Source of the DNA: Pseudoalteromonas luteoviolacea
GTDB lineage: Bacteria; Pseudomonadota; Gammaproteobacteria; Enterobacterales; Alteromonadaceae
DNA length: 64,000 bases
Reading direction: 5' to 3'
NCBI RefSeq assembly: GCF_018100925.1
Contig: NZ_JAGJEH010000008.1
Coordinates: 310,001-374,000, forward strand
This document shows, one piece after another, positions 1 through 8,687 of this stretch (positions within the stretch are counted from its first letter, which is position 1; the number at the start of each line of letters is the position of its first letter). The notes under the pieces are model-generated. The model was not told the DNA's origin and did no database searches. It worked only from the letters and a program-made list of their open reading frames with translations. The position numbers were made by a program, and so were the translations under genes.

Positions 1-551
1 GTGTGGTATTGGTGACACCAACCAAGCGTCACCGAGGCGCTGAAAGTGCTCAAGTATTATTAGAAAAACTTGAAAGTGAGCGTGAGGTTGAGTTTGGTAA
101 ATTAGATATTGAATGGCTTGAACGCTTGAATGCACTGCTTGGCTTATTAAAAGAAAGTGTCTTCACAGTGGGAGTCTTATTGCTAAGTGCTGTGGTGTTG
201 ATTATTGGCAATACTATACGCTTATCGATTATGGACAAAAAAGAAGAGATCCAAGTATTGAAGCTTGTCGGGGCAACCAATACCTTTATTCACACTCCTT
301 TTTTATGGACAGGGATATGGTACGGTATTGTTGGAGGATTGGTCGCTTTTATATGTGTTGTTTTGATGTTGTGGTGGCTCGAGTCTGCTGTATCTCTTGT
401 TGTTGGTGTTTACCAAAGTAACTTTGTATTGGAAGGATTAAACCTCTCAGAACTGTCTCTCTTGCTTATGTTAGCTATTTTTCTCGGTTTTATCGGATCC
501 TATCTATCAGTACAAAAATATATCCGAGAGATCGAGCCTGAAAAGGTGTAA
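1..551 (+). CDS. ftsX: Cell division protein FtsX, C-terminal part (gene starts before the window)
   Basis: FtsX is the membrane subunit of the FtsEX ABC-type complex, which couples the divisome to periplasmic peptidoglycan hydrolase activation. The readable frame begins at base 3 and is open to the left edge, so the true start is outside. About 182 residues remain: the end of the periplasmic domain, a membrane segment (VGVLLLSAVVLIIGNTIRL), the cytoplasmic motif MDKKEEIQVLKLVGATN typical of FtsX, then two further membrane helices and the C-terminal tail. The downstream neighbour is rpoH, as in the conserved ftsY-ftsE-ftsX-rpoH order. A hairpin follows at 565-589. Identification is firm from the KLVGAT motif plus synteny. 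Confidence 0.93.
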   Translation, partial: VVLVTPTKRHRGAESAQVLLEKLESEREVEFGKLDIEWLERLNALLGLLKESVFTVGVLLLSAVVLIIGNTIRLSIMDKKEEIQVLKLVGATNTFIHTPFLWTGIWYGIVGGLVAFICVVLMLWWLESAVSLVVGVYQSNFVLEGLNLSELSLLLMLAIFLGFIGSYLSVQKYIREIEPEKV

Positions 552-564
552 TTTTTATTGTTTA

Positions 565-589
565 GCAGACTTGTTTGAAACAAGTCTGC
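565..589 (+). terminator. Hairpin downstream of ftsX
   Basis: A 9-bp stem (GCAGACTTG / CAAGTCTGC) with a 7-base loop lies 13 bases after the ftsX stop. The T-run that follows is weak, so this may be an inefficient terminator or a processing hairpin at the end of the ftsYEX transcript. Confidence 0.55.
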
Positions 590-690
590 GTTGATTTCCC
601 CGCTACTTGCTACCACGTTAAAAATCAGTGATTATTAACCCTTTAAATATCAATGGTTTATTTGTTCATTTATTGTTAATAATAAAAAGC

Positions 691-720
691 TTGATCTTTG
701 GTCAAGAAAAGTAGTAGATT
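691..720 (+). promoter_or_regulatory. Putative sigma-70-type promoter of rpoH
   Basis: A -35-like TTGATC (691-696) and a -10-like TAGATT (715-720) are separated by 18 bases. The predicted start of transcription falls around 727, inside the CIRCE element, which would put the operator exactly over the initiation site. This is inferred from motif match only. Confidence 0.45.
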
Positions 721-724
721 GCAG

Positions 725-751
725 TTAGCACTCTAAGGGTTAGAGTGCTAA
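725..751 (+). promoter_or_regulatory. CIRCE element (HrcA operator) in front of rpoH
   Basis: The sequence TTAGCACTC, nine bases, GAGTGCTAA is a perfect 9-9-9 match to the CIRCE inverted repeat, the operator of the heat-shock repressor HrcA. It lies 33 bases before the rpoH start codon and overlaps the likely transcription start. CIRCE classically controls groESL and dnaK operons; here it would place the sigma-32 gene itself under HrcA repression. hrcA is not in this window. Confidence 0.92.
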
Positions 752-783
752 AATAGACTAAGAATTTATCACTGAGGTGAAAA

Positions 784-1647
784 ATGAGTAAAGACACATA
801 TGCAATGGCATTAACAGTAGGACAGCAAAGTGCAAGTATTGAAGGGTATTTGCAGGCTGTTAGCACTATCCCTATGCTGGATGCTGAAAAGGAACACAAG
901 CTTGCAACTCGTCTTCATGAAAATGGTGACTTAGATGCAGCGAAACAGCTCATTATGTCTCACCTCAGATTTGTAGCGCACATCGCAAAAAGTTACTCAG
1001 GGTATGGTTTACCACAAGCAGACCTTATTCAAGAAGGTAATATTGGTTTGATGAAAGCGGTAAAACGATTTAATCCTACTGTAGGTGTTAGATTGGTTTC
1101 TTTTGCCGTACATTGGATCAAAGCCGAAATCCATGAATATGTACTTAAAAATTGGCGAATTGTGAAAGTTGCTACTACTAAAGCACAGCGCAAGTTATTT
1201 TTTAACCTTCGTAAAAACAAAAAGCGTTTGGGTTGGTTCAACCAAGAAGAAGTAAGTACTGTGGCTTCAGAGTTGGGTGTTAGCGAAAAAGAAGTACGTG
1301 AAATGGAATCTCGCATGAGCGGGCAGGACATGGGCTTTGATTTAGGCTCTGATGAAGATGAAGGTACGCAAAGCGGCAACTTCTCACCAGTACAATACTT
1401 AGCAGATTCGAACAGTGATATTGCTGAAGTGATCGAAGAAGAGCAGTTTCAGCAGCAGTCACAAAATCGCTTGTTGGCAGCAATGAAAACGCTAGATGAG
1501 CGCTCTCAAGACATTGTTGCTGCAAGATGGTTAGCCGAAGACAAGGCCACACTACAAGACTTAGCTGATAAATATAGTGTTTCTGCTGAACGCGTTCGCC
1601 AGCTAGAGAAGTCAGCAATGAAAAAACTACAGGCTGCTATGAGCTAA
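784..1647 (+). CDS. rpoH: RNA polymerase heat-shock sigma factor RpoH (sigma-32)
   Basis: RpoH directs RNA polymerase to heat-shock promoters. The 287-residue protein has the usual length. Visible features are sigma region 2 ([20 protein letters not shown], near residues 80-100), the RpoH-box region ([15 protein letters not shown], near residue 137) that separates RpoH from other sigma-70 members, and region 4.2 at the C-terminus ([15 protein letters not shown]). The ATG has a good ribosome site (GAGGTGA). The gene is monocistronic, with a CIRCE operator upstream and a strong terminator at 1671-1703. It follows ftsX, the conserved position. Regulation by HrcA is inferred from the operator; I did not assess the 5' mRNA structure for the translational thermosensing known in enterics. 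Confidence 0.97.
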   Translation: MSKDTYAMALTVGQQSASIEGYLQAVSTIPMLDAEKEHKLATRLHENGDLDAAKQLIMSHLRFVAHIAKSYSGYGLPQADLIQEGNIGLMKAVKRFNPTVGVRLVSFAVHWIKAEIHEYVLKNWRIVKVATTKAQRKLFFNLRKNKKRLGWFNQEEVSTVASELGVSEKEVREMESRMSGQDMGFDLGSDEDEGTQSGNFSPVQYLADSNSDIAEVIEEEQFQQQSQNRLLAAMKTLDERSQDIVAARWLAEDKATLQDLADKYSVSAERVRQLEKSAMKKLQAAMS

Positions 1648-1670
1648 GACTCACTAGTAATAATTCTAAG

Positions 1671-1703
1671 AATACCGCCCCAATAATGGGGCGGTATTTT
1701 TTT
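1671..1703 (+). terminator. Rho-independent terminator of rpoH
   Basis: A 10-bp GC-rich stem (ATACCGCCCC / GGGGCGGTAT) with a 6-base loop runs straight into seven T residues, 24 bases after the rpoH stop. Confidence 0.93.
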
Positions 1704-1780
1704 GTGTCATAAAAAATTGAGCTTACAAGTGTACGCTTATTTGATTATAATACACCGTTCAAGTTATAGGAGCGCTGAGT

Positions 1781-2485
1781 TTGTTAGCTTTATTACGAAT
1801 TTTGGCTATGGCCATATTTATTGTTTTTAGTTGTATTTTTGGTTTGGCGCTATGTATTGTCAGGCCGTTTCACCGAAATAACGTGCATATTATCGCCTCT
1901 TGGTTCGGCTCTATGGCTAAAGTCATCGGTGTAGATCTGGTGATAGAAAGAGAGCCCGGCGTCGCCAAGGTTGGGCCTGCACTGTATGTGGCAAACCATC
2001 AGAACAACTATGATTTGTTCACATTGCCAGCTGTAGTGCCACGCAATACAGTGAGCATGGGTAAAAAAAGTCTGAAGTGGATCCCATTTTTCGGTCAGCT
2101 TTATTGGTTATCGGGCAATATTTTAATTGATAGAGCTAACCGCTCAAAAGCTGTTGGTACGTTGGACAAATCAGTTGAGAAGATCAAACAGAAAGGCTTG
2201 TCACTGTGGATGTTTCCCGAGGGAACTCGTAGTTATGGCCGCGGGCTTTTACCTTTCAAAACAGGGGCTTTTCATGCAGCCAAGAATGCTCAGGTTCCCA
2301 TTATTCCAGTCTGTATGAGCTCGACTCAAGATAAAATTAAACTAAACCGCTGGAACAACGGTAAAGTGTATATTTCGATGTTGGCCCCAATTGAGTTATC
2401 AGATGATTGCTCTGCAAGAGAGCATGCAAATAGTATTCATGCTAAAATGGCCGATAAAATCGCACAATTAGATAAAGGTGAATAA
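1781..2485 (+). CDS. plsC: 1-acyl-sn-glycerol-3-phosphate acyltransferase (PlsC family)
   Basis: PlsC transfers a second acyl chain to lysophosphatidic acid at the inner membrane, giving phosphatidic acid for phospholipid synthesis. The 234-residue protein shows an N-terminal hydrophobic anchor (about residues 3-28), the catalytic HX4D motif in NHQNNYD (near residues 73-79), the substrate-binding motif FPEGTRS and the later VPIIPV motif, in the family order. The start is TTG, chosen because TATAGGAG sits about 8 bases upstream and the protein then begins right at the hydrophobic segment. rraB starts 5 bases after its stop, so the two are probably cotranscribed. Other lysophospholipid acyltransferases share these motifs, so the exact substrate is inferred. 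Confidence 0.88.
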   Translation: MLALLRILAMAIFIVFSCIFGLALCIVRPFHRNNVHIIASWFGSMAKVIGVDLVIEREPGVAKVGPALYVANHQNNYDLFTLPAVVPRNTVSMGKKSLKWIPFFGQLYWLSGNILIDRANRSKAVGTLDKSVEKIKQKGLSLWMFPEGTRSYGRGLLPFKTGAFHAAKNAQVPIIPVCMSSTQDKIKLNRWNNGKVYISMLAPIELSDDCSAREHANSIHAKMADKIAQLDKGE

Positions 2486-2490
2486 AGCTG

Positions 2491-2826
2491 ATGGAAAATT
2501 GGCAAGAGATCAGTGAAGACATCGTAGAATCACTACTTGAAGATGGTTCTAACCCGGAAAAACTTTACGAAGTAGAGCACCACTTTGTATGTGAGGACTT
2601 TGATAAACTGGAAGAGGCGGCTTTAGCGGCCTTTAAGCTCGGTTATGATGTTGAAGAGCCAGCAGAGCTAGAACTTGAAGATGGCGGAAAAATCTGGGGC
2701 TTTGATATTGTTGTAGAAGCAGAGCTCAACGCAGAAGTTATCATGGAGGATGTCTCTAAGTTGGTAGCCGTTGCTGAGCAAACTGGCGTTGAATATGATG
2801 GTTGGGGTACTTACTTCCAAGATTGA
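2491..2826 (+). CDS. rraB: Regulator of ribonuclease E activity B (RraB family)
   Basis: RraB binds RNase E and inhibits or remodels the RNA degradosome. The 111-residue, very acidic protein has the RraB pattern: an N-terminal helical part with HHFVCEDFDKLEEAA, a central GYDVEEP segment, and the end VEYDGWGTYFQ. It is somewhat shorter than the enterobacterial protein, lacking its acidic C-terminal tail. It is probably translated from a transcript shared with plsC. No catalytic residues are expected. Confidence rests on the conserved HHFVC and DGWGT motifs. Confidence 0.85.
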   Translation: MENWQEISEDIVESLLEDGSNPEKLYEVEHHFVCEDFDKLEEAALAAFKLGYDVEEPAELELEDGGKIWGFDIVVEAELNAEVIMEDVSKLVAVAEQTGVEYDGWGTYFQD

Positions 2827-2978
2827 TCACGTCTCGCTTTTAGCAAAAGAAAGAAATGGATTTCTCTCTACCTCTATTTACTAATCCTTTATTCTTGTAT
2901 TTATATCTAGTAGTAGACAATTTAGTCGTAACTATGCATATTATTGCGGTTTGATTAAAAAAGCTTCTCTAAGGAACC

Positions 2979-4232
2979 ATGCACGCAACTATTCCCATCA
3001 GTGAACTTGTACCAGGTATGTTTGTAGATAGTGTCCACAAATTAAAATCTGATGCAGAAATTAAATTAAAGTCACGAGGGATGGTGCGTAATTCGGCGAT
3101 TATTTCCAAGCTTGAGGCTGATGGCGTACTCGAACTTAATATTGATGTTGCCCAAAGCCAAGTACCAGTGCCTGAGCGCTTTATCAGTGCGCATGTTGCC
3201 AACGTAGAAGGAAAGCATATAGGGCTGCAGGATGAGGCTGTTCAGGGAGCTGATGAGGAGGTACTATTAACTTCTCATGGCAATCAAGCTTTACCTACAG
3301 CAGAGGTGTTTTCAGCTGCATTAAATCAGTTTGAAGTGCAAAACAAAAAACTACAATTGCTTTACGGCAACATCTTAGGTGGTGAAGCGCTGCAGATGCA
3401 TCTCGTTAATGATATTTGTCAGGAGATCATTGCTTCAGTTACTCAACACAGCAATGTTATGGCGATATTGACGCGACTAAAAGACAAACGGAGCTTTAGT
3501 TGGCGTCATATGATCAACAGCACAATTTTGATGACTATATTTGCCAAGTATTTAGGCCTTAAACCACATGTTGTCGAACAAATGGCGATGGCTGCAATGC
3601 TACACGATATTGGTAAAAGTAAAGTGCCACAGAGCATTCAAGAGAAAAAGTCACCGCTGACTGAAAACGAAACGCGTCACATGCAAAAGCATGTTGCTTA
3701 TTCAGTTGCAATGATAAAGGAAGAAAGGGGAGTAACTCCATTGATTATCGACATGGTAGTGAATCACCATGAGCGACTAGATGGCAGCGGTTTCCCAAGA
3801 GGGCTGGATGGGGATCGGCTTAGTAAAGCTGCAAGGGTAATGGCAATTGTGGATACTTATGCAACACTCACCACACAACAGCCGGGTAGCAATGCGATAG
3901 AGCCTGTCCACGCACTTAGGTTCTTACTCTCAAATAAAAACCAGTTTGATGCTGTGCTTGTGCAAAAATTTATAAAATGTATTGGTATTCATCCGGTGGG
4001 CACAATTGTGAAGCTGACCAATGATCGTTTGGGGCTGGTTATGGCTGGCAATGATGCTTTACCGACTTCCCCCGTTGTAAGAGTATTTTACAACGTAAAG
4101 CATATGCACCAAGTGACATTGAAAGATTTAGATCTAAGTGCGAGAGATGATGTGAAAATTGTCGCCAATGTTAAACCTCTCGATTATCAAATTAATTTAT
4201 CCCGTCTGTTGCAAGAGAATTTGCTTGTTTAG
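2979..4232 (+). CDS. HD-GYP domain protein with N-terminal DUF3391 (putative cyclic-di-GMP phosphodiesterase)
   Basis: HD-GYP proteins hydrolyse cyclic-di-GMP and so affect motility and biofilm formation. The 417-residue protein begins with a DUF3391-like region (IPISELVPGMFVDSV, residues 4-18), common at the N-terminus of this class, and has the HD-GYP domain at about residues 165-330: HDIGKSKVP, then HHERLDGSGFPRGL. The signature Tyr is Phe (GFP instead of GYP), a conservative change seen in some active members. No signal peptide or receiver domain is present, so input is unclear. The ATG has AAGGA upstream. Its last 41 bases overlap, tail to tail, the gene on the other strand. Confidence 0.88.
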   Translation: MHATIPISELVPGMFVDSVHKLKSDAEIKLKSRGMVRNSAIISKLEADGVLELNIDVAQSQVPVPERFISAHVANVEGKHIGLQDEAVQGADEEVLLTSHGNQALPTAEVFSAALNQFEVQNKKLQLLYGNILGGEALQMHLVNDICQEIIASVTQHSNVMAILTRLKDKRSFSWRHMINSTILMTIFAKYLGLKPHVVEQMAMAAMLHDIGKSKVPQSIQEKKSPLTENETRHMQKHVAYSVAMIKEERGVTPLIIDMVVNHHERLDGSGFPRGLDGDRLSKAARVMAIVDTYATLTTQQPGSNAIEPVHALRFLLSNKNQFDAVLVQKFIKCIGIHPVGTIVKLTNDRLGLVMAGNDALPTSPVVRVFYNVKHMHQVTLKDLDLSARDDVKIVANVKPLDYQINLSRLLQENLLV

Positions 4233-4515
4233 CTTGTTTGCAACGCTTTAGCTTTTGCACTTTTGCAGACAACAGCGCACCTGCTAGACAACTAGACATC
4301 AATACAATCCAGAGCAATGTGCCTTTTTCGCTATGTAGTGCAAAGCAACAGCAAGCTAGTGCAGCCAAAGCAGCAAGAATAGCGCCCAGCCAATAATGAT
4401 TAACGGGGTTGTCACATTGTCCTGCTCTTTGACAGGCACAGTAATTTGCTTTGCATAAACAGTACACGCTGACGCCTGAAAACAGCAGCGCTGCCATAAT
4501 CAATAACACCATCAT
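4192..4515 (-). CDS. Small Cys-rich membrane protein of unknown function
   Basis: A 107-residue protein with three likely membrane helices: residues about 1-20 (MMVLLIMAALLFSGVSVYCL), a central Ala/Leu/Cys-rich segment (LGAILAALAALACCCFAL) and a third (LLWIVLMSSCLAGALLSA). A Cys-bearing loop (CKANYCACQRAGQC) separates the first two and could bind a metal or form disulfides; a basic tail (KRCKQAKQ) ends it. I chose the ATG at 4515 because GAGGAG lies 7 bases upstream; a longer frame to 4572 has no ribosome site. Its end overlaps the HD-GYP gene by 41 bases. I do not recognise the family. Confidence 0.65.
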   Translation of the reverse strand: MMVLLIMAALLFSGVSVYCLCKANYCACQRAGQCDNPVNHYWLGAILAALAALACCCFALHSEKGTLLWIVLMSSCLAGALLSAKVQKLKRCKQAKQANSLATDGIN

Positions 4516-4620
4516 GGTATTTCTCCTCACATTGATGGCAAAGAGTATATGTGAAACTCGCCTTTGGTTCAATGATATTGAGAATTAGTCTCATTTAATG
4601 TTTTCTCTGATGTGATTGAA

Positions 4621-4637
4621 TTGTGGTCTGACTTGTT
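4621..4637 (+). promoter_or_regulatory. FadR-like operator upstream of the fadL homologue
   Basis: The 17 bases at 4621-4637 contain TGGTCTGACTTGTT, which matches the FadR consensus (AGCTGGTCCGACNTGTT) at 13 of 17 positions including the GTC-GAC core; the four mismatches are the first three bases and one central base. It lies about 135 bases before the porin start. FadR controls fatty-acid transport and degradation genes, so target and site agree, but binding is inferred. Confidence 0.45.
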
Positions 4638-4770
4638 ATTAAAAGTAATTAAAAGTTTTTATTTTGCGCAATCAGCTAGGTAAAAGTGTCAAAGTTGAAG
4701 ATTTTTAATGTATGTTTCTGTAGTGTGTCGAGCCATTAATTTTATTGCAATTCAAAATTAAGAGGCAAGA

Positions 4771-6036
4771 ATGAACAGAATTATGGTTGCACTATTAGGT
4801 GCAGGTGCAATGATCACATCCACGCATAGTTTGGCTGCTGCGTTTCAGTTAGCCGAGCAAAATGTGTCGGGTTTAGGTAGAGCATATGCAGGAGAGGCCA
4901 GTGTAGCAGACGATGCATCGGTAGTTTCTCGAAATCCAGCACTAATGAGTAAATTACAAGGAACACAGGTGAGTGTTGCTGCCATGTATGTAAAGCCTGA
5001 TGTTAGCTTACAGGGCATTAGTACTAATAATGGGGTACCAGCATCAGCGCTGGATAACAACAGCATCGCGCCTAGTGCAACTGTACCGAGTGCGTTTGTC
5101 ACTACACAGCTCAATGACAAATGGTCGCTAGGTGGTGGTATGTACTCTCAGTTTGGCCTCGCAACAGAGTTTGATGATAACTATGTTGCCGGTCAAATCG
5201 CGGGGGAAACGGAAATTGTGACCATTAACTCTGGCATTGCAGCCTCTTATCAAGTAAATGATAAGTGGACCTTGGCACTCGGCCTGAACCATGTTTATGC
5301 TGATGCTAAAATCTTAAGAAACTTAGGCGCAAACAGGCTGGGTATTTCAAGTAATACCGAAGTTGTCAATCTTGAAGGAGACGACACAGGGTTTGGCTGG
5401 AATGTAGGCGCAGTCTATAACATTGACGCAGACAATCGTTTTGGTTTCCATTATCGAAGTGAAACAGATATCACTTTTAAGGGCACTTTCAGCAATCAGT
5501 TACCGGCAGTCGCCCCCTTCAATGGCACGGCTGGAAGGGCTTTATCTGGCAGCGTCGCGATCACGTTGCCGGCTATTGCAGAGGTATCCGGTTCTCATCA
5601 GTTAAATAAGCAAACCGCACTGCATTACAGTATTTTGTGGACTGGATGGAATAGCTTTCAGACACTGGCGGCGAATGTTGATAACGTAGGCACAGTGTTT
5701 AGCAAAGATGAGAACTTTAGTAATTCACTACGCTACTCGATTGGCACAGATCACCAGTGGAGTGAAGATTTAAAACTGCGAGCGGGTTTTGCGTATGATG
5801 AATCACCTGCAGATGAACATCATATGTCTATCTCTATTCCGGATACAGATCGCGTTTGGTATTCGTTTGGTGCTGAATACCAATTGAGTAAAGTTGCGAG
5901 TGTAGATATTGGTGTGAGTATTATTCGTGGCAAAACTCAGCGTTTTGTTGAAAAAGACAACTCGGGTAGTGAGTGGGGCTTTAAATCAAAAGGCCATGCA
6001 TCTGTATTTGGTTTACAGTACAACCACACACTTTAA
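4771..6036 (+). CDS. fadL: FadL-family outer-membrane long-chain fatty-acid transporter
   Basis: FadL-type porins carry long-chain fatty acids or other hydrophobic compounds across the outer membrane. The 421-residue precursor has a signal peptide (MNRIMVALLGAGAM, cleavage near HSLAAA) and the family hallmark right after it: FQLAEQNVSGLGRAYAGEA followed by DDASVVSRNPALMSKL, the NPA segment of the plugging hatch. The rest alternates in strand-like fashion and ends in a Tyr-Asn-His-Thr-Leu terminal strand. A FadR-like site lies upstream and a bidirectional terminator follows. The precise substrate (fatty acids or hydrocarbons) is not shown by sequence. Confidence 0.9.
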   Translation: MNRIMVALLGAGAMITSTHSLAAAFQLAEQNVSGLGRAYAGEASVADDASVVSRNPALMSKLQGTQVSVAAMYVKPDVSLQGISTNNGVPASALDNNSIAPSATVPSAFVTTQLNDKWSLGGGMYSQFGLATEFDDNYVAGQIAGETEIVTINSGIAASYQVNDKWTLALGLNHVYADAKILRNLGANRLGISSNTEVVNLEGDDTGFGWNVGAVYNIDADNRFGFHYRSETDITFKGTFSNQLPAVAPFNGTAGRALSGSVAITLPAIAEVSGSHQLNKQTALHYSILWTGWNSFQTLAANVDNVGTVFSKDENFSNSLRYSIGTDHQWSEDLKLRAGFAYDESPADEHHMSISIPDTDRVWYSFGAEYQLSKVASVDIGVSIIRGKTQRFVEKDNSGSEWGFKSKGHASVFGLQYNHTL

Positions 6037-6055
6037 ACACTGAGTTGGTTTGAAA

Positions 6056-6087
6056 TAAAAAGGGCTGCATTTGCGCAGCCTTTTTTT
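6056..6087. terminator. Bidirectional terminator between fadL and mutS
   Basis: A GGCTGC / GCAGCC stem with a 6-base loop has A-residues on the left and seven T residues on the right. It can end the plus-strand fadL transcript and, read from the other side, the minus-strand mutS transcript, whose stop codon it overlaps. Confidence 0.85.
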
Positions 6088-8665
6088 ATAGTTTGTCTTT
6101 TAATTGATAAAGCAATGCATGCGCTTGCTTTGGTGTAAGATCATCTGGATCGATTGACTCAAGGAAACGTTCAACTTCCGATGGTTCTGGACTCAAAACA
6201 AGGTTGTGTTGCTGAGGTGAACTGGCTGGTGTACTGTCTACGACACTTTGATGTTGTTCGAGCAGAGTAAGCTTTTGCTTGGCGAGCTTGATGACTGCTT
6301 TTGGTACGCCAGCCAAGCTTGCTACTTGTAATCCAAAGCTTTTGCTCGCTGCGCCATCAAGTACAGTATGTTTAAAAGCAATAGTATCATTGTGTTCTAC
6401 TGCATCTAAATGAACATTGACTAACCCTGACTGCTGCTCAGCAAGTTCGGTCAACTCAAAGTAGTGAGTTGCGAATAAGGTTTTTGCTGAAATCCTATTT
6501 GCTAAATAATCAGCAGTGGCGTATGCAAGCGATAGACCGTCATAAGTACTTGTGCCTCGGCCTATTTCATCCATCAATACTAGAGACTGCTCTGTTGCAT
6601 TATTTAGAATGGTTGCCGTTTCTGTCATTTCGACCATAAATGTTGAACGGCCGGAAGCCAGATCATCGCTGGCACCAATACGTGTAAAGATACGGTCAAC
6701 TTGGCCTATTTGAGCGCTGCTTGCAGGTACAAAGCTGCCTATATGAGCCATTAACACGATCAGTGCGGTTTGGCGCATGTAGGTTGATTTACCGCCCATA
6801 TTTGGACCTGTGATCAACAGCATTTTTCTTTCTTTGCTCAGATGAACAGGGTTTGCGATAAAAGGCTCATTGCTGACGTGTTCCACGACAGGGTGACGAC
6901 CCGCCTGGATATCAATTCCGTCGGCCGATGTCAGTTCAGGTTTGCAATAGTCTAGTGTCTGGGCGCGCTCAGCTAATGTATTGAGCACGTCTAAATCAGC
7001 AAGTGCAGCGGCCATTGTTTGTAACTGTTCTAGATAAGGTGCAATTAACTCGAACAATTGTTCATACAATTGTTTTTCTAAAGCCAGTGCTTTTGACTGG
7101 CTACCAAGCACTTTGTCTTCATGCTCTTTTAGCTCAGGAATGATGTAGCGTTCATTATTTTTCAGAGTTTGGCGTCGGATGTACTCAGGCGGCGCGAGAT
7201 GAGCGCTGGCCTTACCAATCTCAATGTAGAAGCCATGTACCTTGTTATAGCCGATTTTCAGAGTGCTAATGCCGGTGCGTTCGCGCTCGCGCTCTTCAAG
7301 TTGATCGAGGACATCAGTCGCGCCTTCACTCAGCGCGCGCCACTCGTCTAACTCGGCATTGTAGCCTGTTGCTATGACACCGCCATCTCTTATTAATACA
7401 GGCGGGTTGTCTATGATCGCACGCTCTAATAAATCTTGTAAATGCGGTAGCTCAGGAGATTGGGCCTTGATCTGCTGAATGCGTACATCATTACTCTCGT
7501 TGAGAAGTTGATGAAGAGGTGGTAGTGCTTGAAGGGCACTGCGAAGACGAGTTAAGTCTCTCGGCCTAGCATTACATAGAGCAAGCCTTGCAACTACACG
7601 TTCAATATCCCCAATTTGGCGTAAAGCATCGTATAATTCCATGCCTAAATGCATATCAATGATGCTTGAAATGGCATTTAGACGACCGTTTAGCTCATCT
7701 CTGTCTCTGATCGGCGTATGAATGCGACGTTTGAGCAATCGAGAACCCATAGGGGTGGCAGTTTTATCTAGTACTTGGGCAAGCGTATTGTCGATAGAGC
7801 CAGATAAATTTAGAGTCAACTCTAAGTTTTTTCGTGTTGCCGCGTCGAGAATAACGGCGTGCTCATTTTTTTCCAGCGTAATTGCTCTTATGTGGGGCAA
7901 TGCTGTGCGTTGAGTATCTTTGACGTATTGCATCACGCAGCCAGCCGCAATTAAGCCCGCGGTTGCATTTTCAACACCGAAGCCAATTAAATCTTTGGTT
8001 TCGAATTGTTGGCAAAGCAAATGCCTTGCTGTATCTAAATCAAACTCCCAGTCTGGACGACGGCGGCTACCTTTGATCTGCTCAAGTACAATGAGATTTT
8101 GGAATGATTCTGGGTATAAAAGCTCGGCCGGTTGCAAACGTTGCAAAGTTGAGACCAGTGCTTCATCTGTAGTGAGCTCGACAATATTAAATCGACCGGA
8201 GTTGATATCTAAATAGGCAACACCATATTTGCTTTTGTCTTGCCACACGGCAGCAAGCAGATTGTCTTGACGCTCTTGCAACAGCGCTTCATCGGTGACT
8301 GTACCGGGAGTGACAATGCGCACTACTTTACGCTCAACTGGTCCTTTGCTAGTTGCAGGATCACCGACTTGCTCACAAATAGCGACTGACTCGCCCATTT
8401 GCACGAGCCGTGCAAGGTAATTTTCAACCGCATGATAAGGTACGCCCGCCATAGGGATAGGGTTTCCACCAGCTTTACCGCGGTGTGTTTGCGAAATGTC
8501 GAGTAATTGTGCCGCGCGAACGGCATCATCGAAAAATAATTCGTAGAAATCACCCATACGGTAGAATAGCAGGATCTCTTGATGTTGGGCTTTGATCCTA
8601 AGATACTGCTGCATCATAGGTGTTTGTTGCTTTATAGTATGTTCAGAATAAAGATCTAATGACAT
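6086..8665 (-). CDS. mutS: DNA mismatch repair ATPase MutS
   Basis: MutS recognises mismatches and small loops and starts methyl-directed repair with MutL. The 859-residue protein carries the mismatch-reading GDFYE motif (residues 38-42), the connector and lever domains, and the C-terminal ATPase with Walker [10 protein letters not shown] near residue 617, DEIGRGTS (Walker B) and THYFEL. I place the start at the ATG at 8665, 39 codons inside a longer frame, because it gives the family N-terminus ([20 protein letters not shown]) and has AGGT 6 bases upstream. It faces cinA with 22 bp between the start codons, so the two mRNAs must overlap at their 5' ends. Confidence 0.97.
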   Translation of the reverse strand: MSLDLYSEHTIKQQTPMMQQYLRIKAQHQEILLFYRMGDFYELFFDDAVRAAQLLDISQTHRGKAGGNPIPMAGVPYHAVENYLARLVQMGESVAICEQVGDPATSKGPVERKVVRIVTPGTVTDEALLQERQDNLLAAVWQDKSKYGVAYLDINSGRFNIVELTTDEALVSTLQRLQPAELLYPESFQNLIVLEQIKGSRRRPDWEFDLDTARHLLCQQFETKDLIGFGVENATAGLIAAGCVMQYVKDTQRTALPHIRAITLEKNEHAVILDAATRKNLELTLNLSGSIDNTLAQVLDKTATPMGSRLLKRRIHTPIRDRDELNGRLNAISSIIDMHLGMELYDALRQIGDIERVVARLALCNARPRDLTRLRSALQALPPLHQLLNESNDVRIQQIKAQSPELPHLQDLLERAIIDNPPVLIRDGGVIATGYNAELDEWRALSEGATDVLDQLEERERERTGISTLKIGYNKVHGFYIEIGKASAHLAPPEYIRRQTLKNNERYIIPELKEHEDKVLGSQSKALALEKQLYEQLFELIAPYLEQLQTMAAALADLDVLNTLAERAQTLDYCKPELTSADGIDIQAGRHPVVEHVSNEPFIANPVHLSKERKMLLITGPNMGGKSTYMRQTALIVLMAHIGSFVPASSAQIGQVDRIFTRIGASDDLASGRSTFMVEMTETATILNNATEQSLVLMDEIGRGTSTYDGLSLAYATADYLANRISAKTLFATHYFELTELAEQQSGLVNVHLDAVEHNDTIAFKHTVLDGAASKSFGLQVASLAGVPKAVIKLAKQKLTLLEQHQSVVDSTPASSPQQHNLVLSPEPSEVERFLESIDPDDLTPKQAHALLYQLKDKL

Positions 8666-8670
8666 GCTTC

Positions 8671-8680
8671 TACCTAAGGT
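8671..8680. promoter_or_regulatory. Shared ribosome-binding site for divergent mutS and cinA
   Basis: The near-palindrome TACCTAAGGT in the 22-bp gap supplies AGGT 6 bases before the mutS ATG on the minus strand and TAAGG 8 bases before the cinA ATG on the plus strand. The same ten base pairs therefore serve as ribosome site for both genes, and both promoters must lie inside the opposite gene. Confidence 0.6.
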
Positions 8681-8687
8681 TTTTTGT

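Noticed and set aside
1280-1618. Minus-strand frame of 112 residues in rpoH
   Set aside because: Antisense to a conserved sigma-factor gene; no ribosome site or recognisable domain.
7169-8553. Plus- and minus-strand frames inside mutS
   Set aside because: Overlap fully with MutS coding sequence in other frames; no independent evidence.
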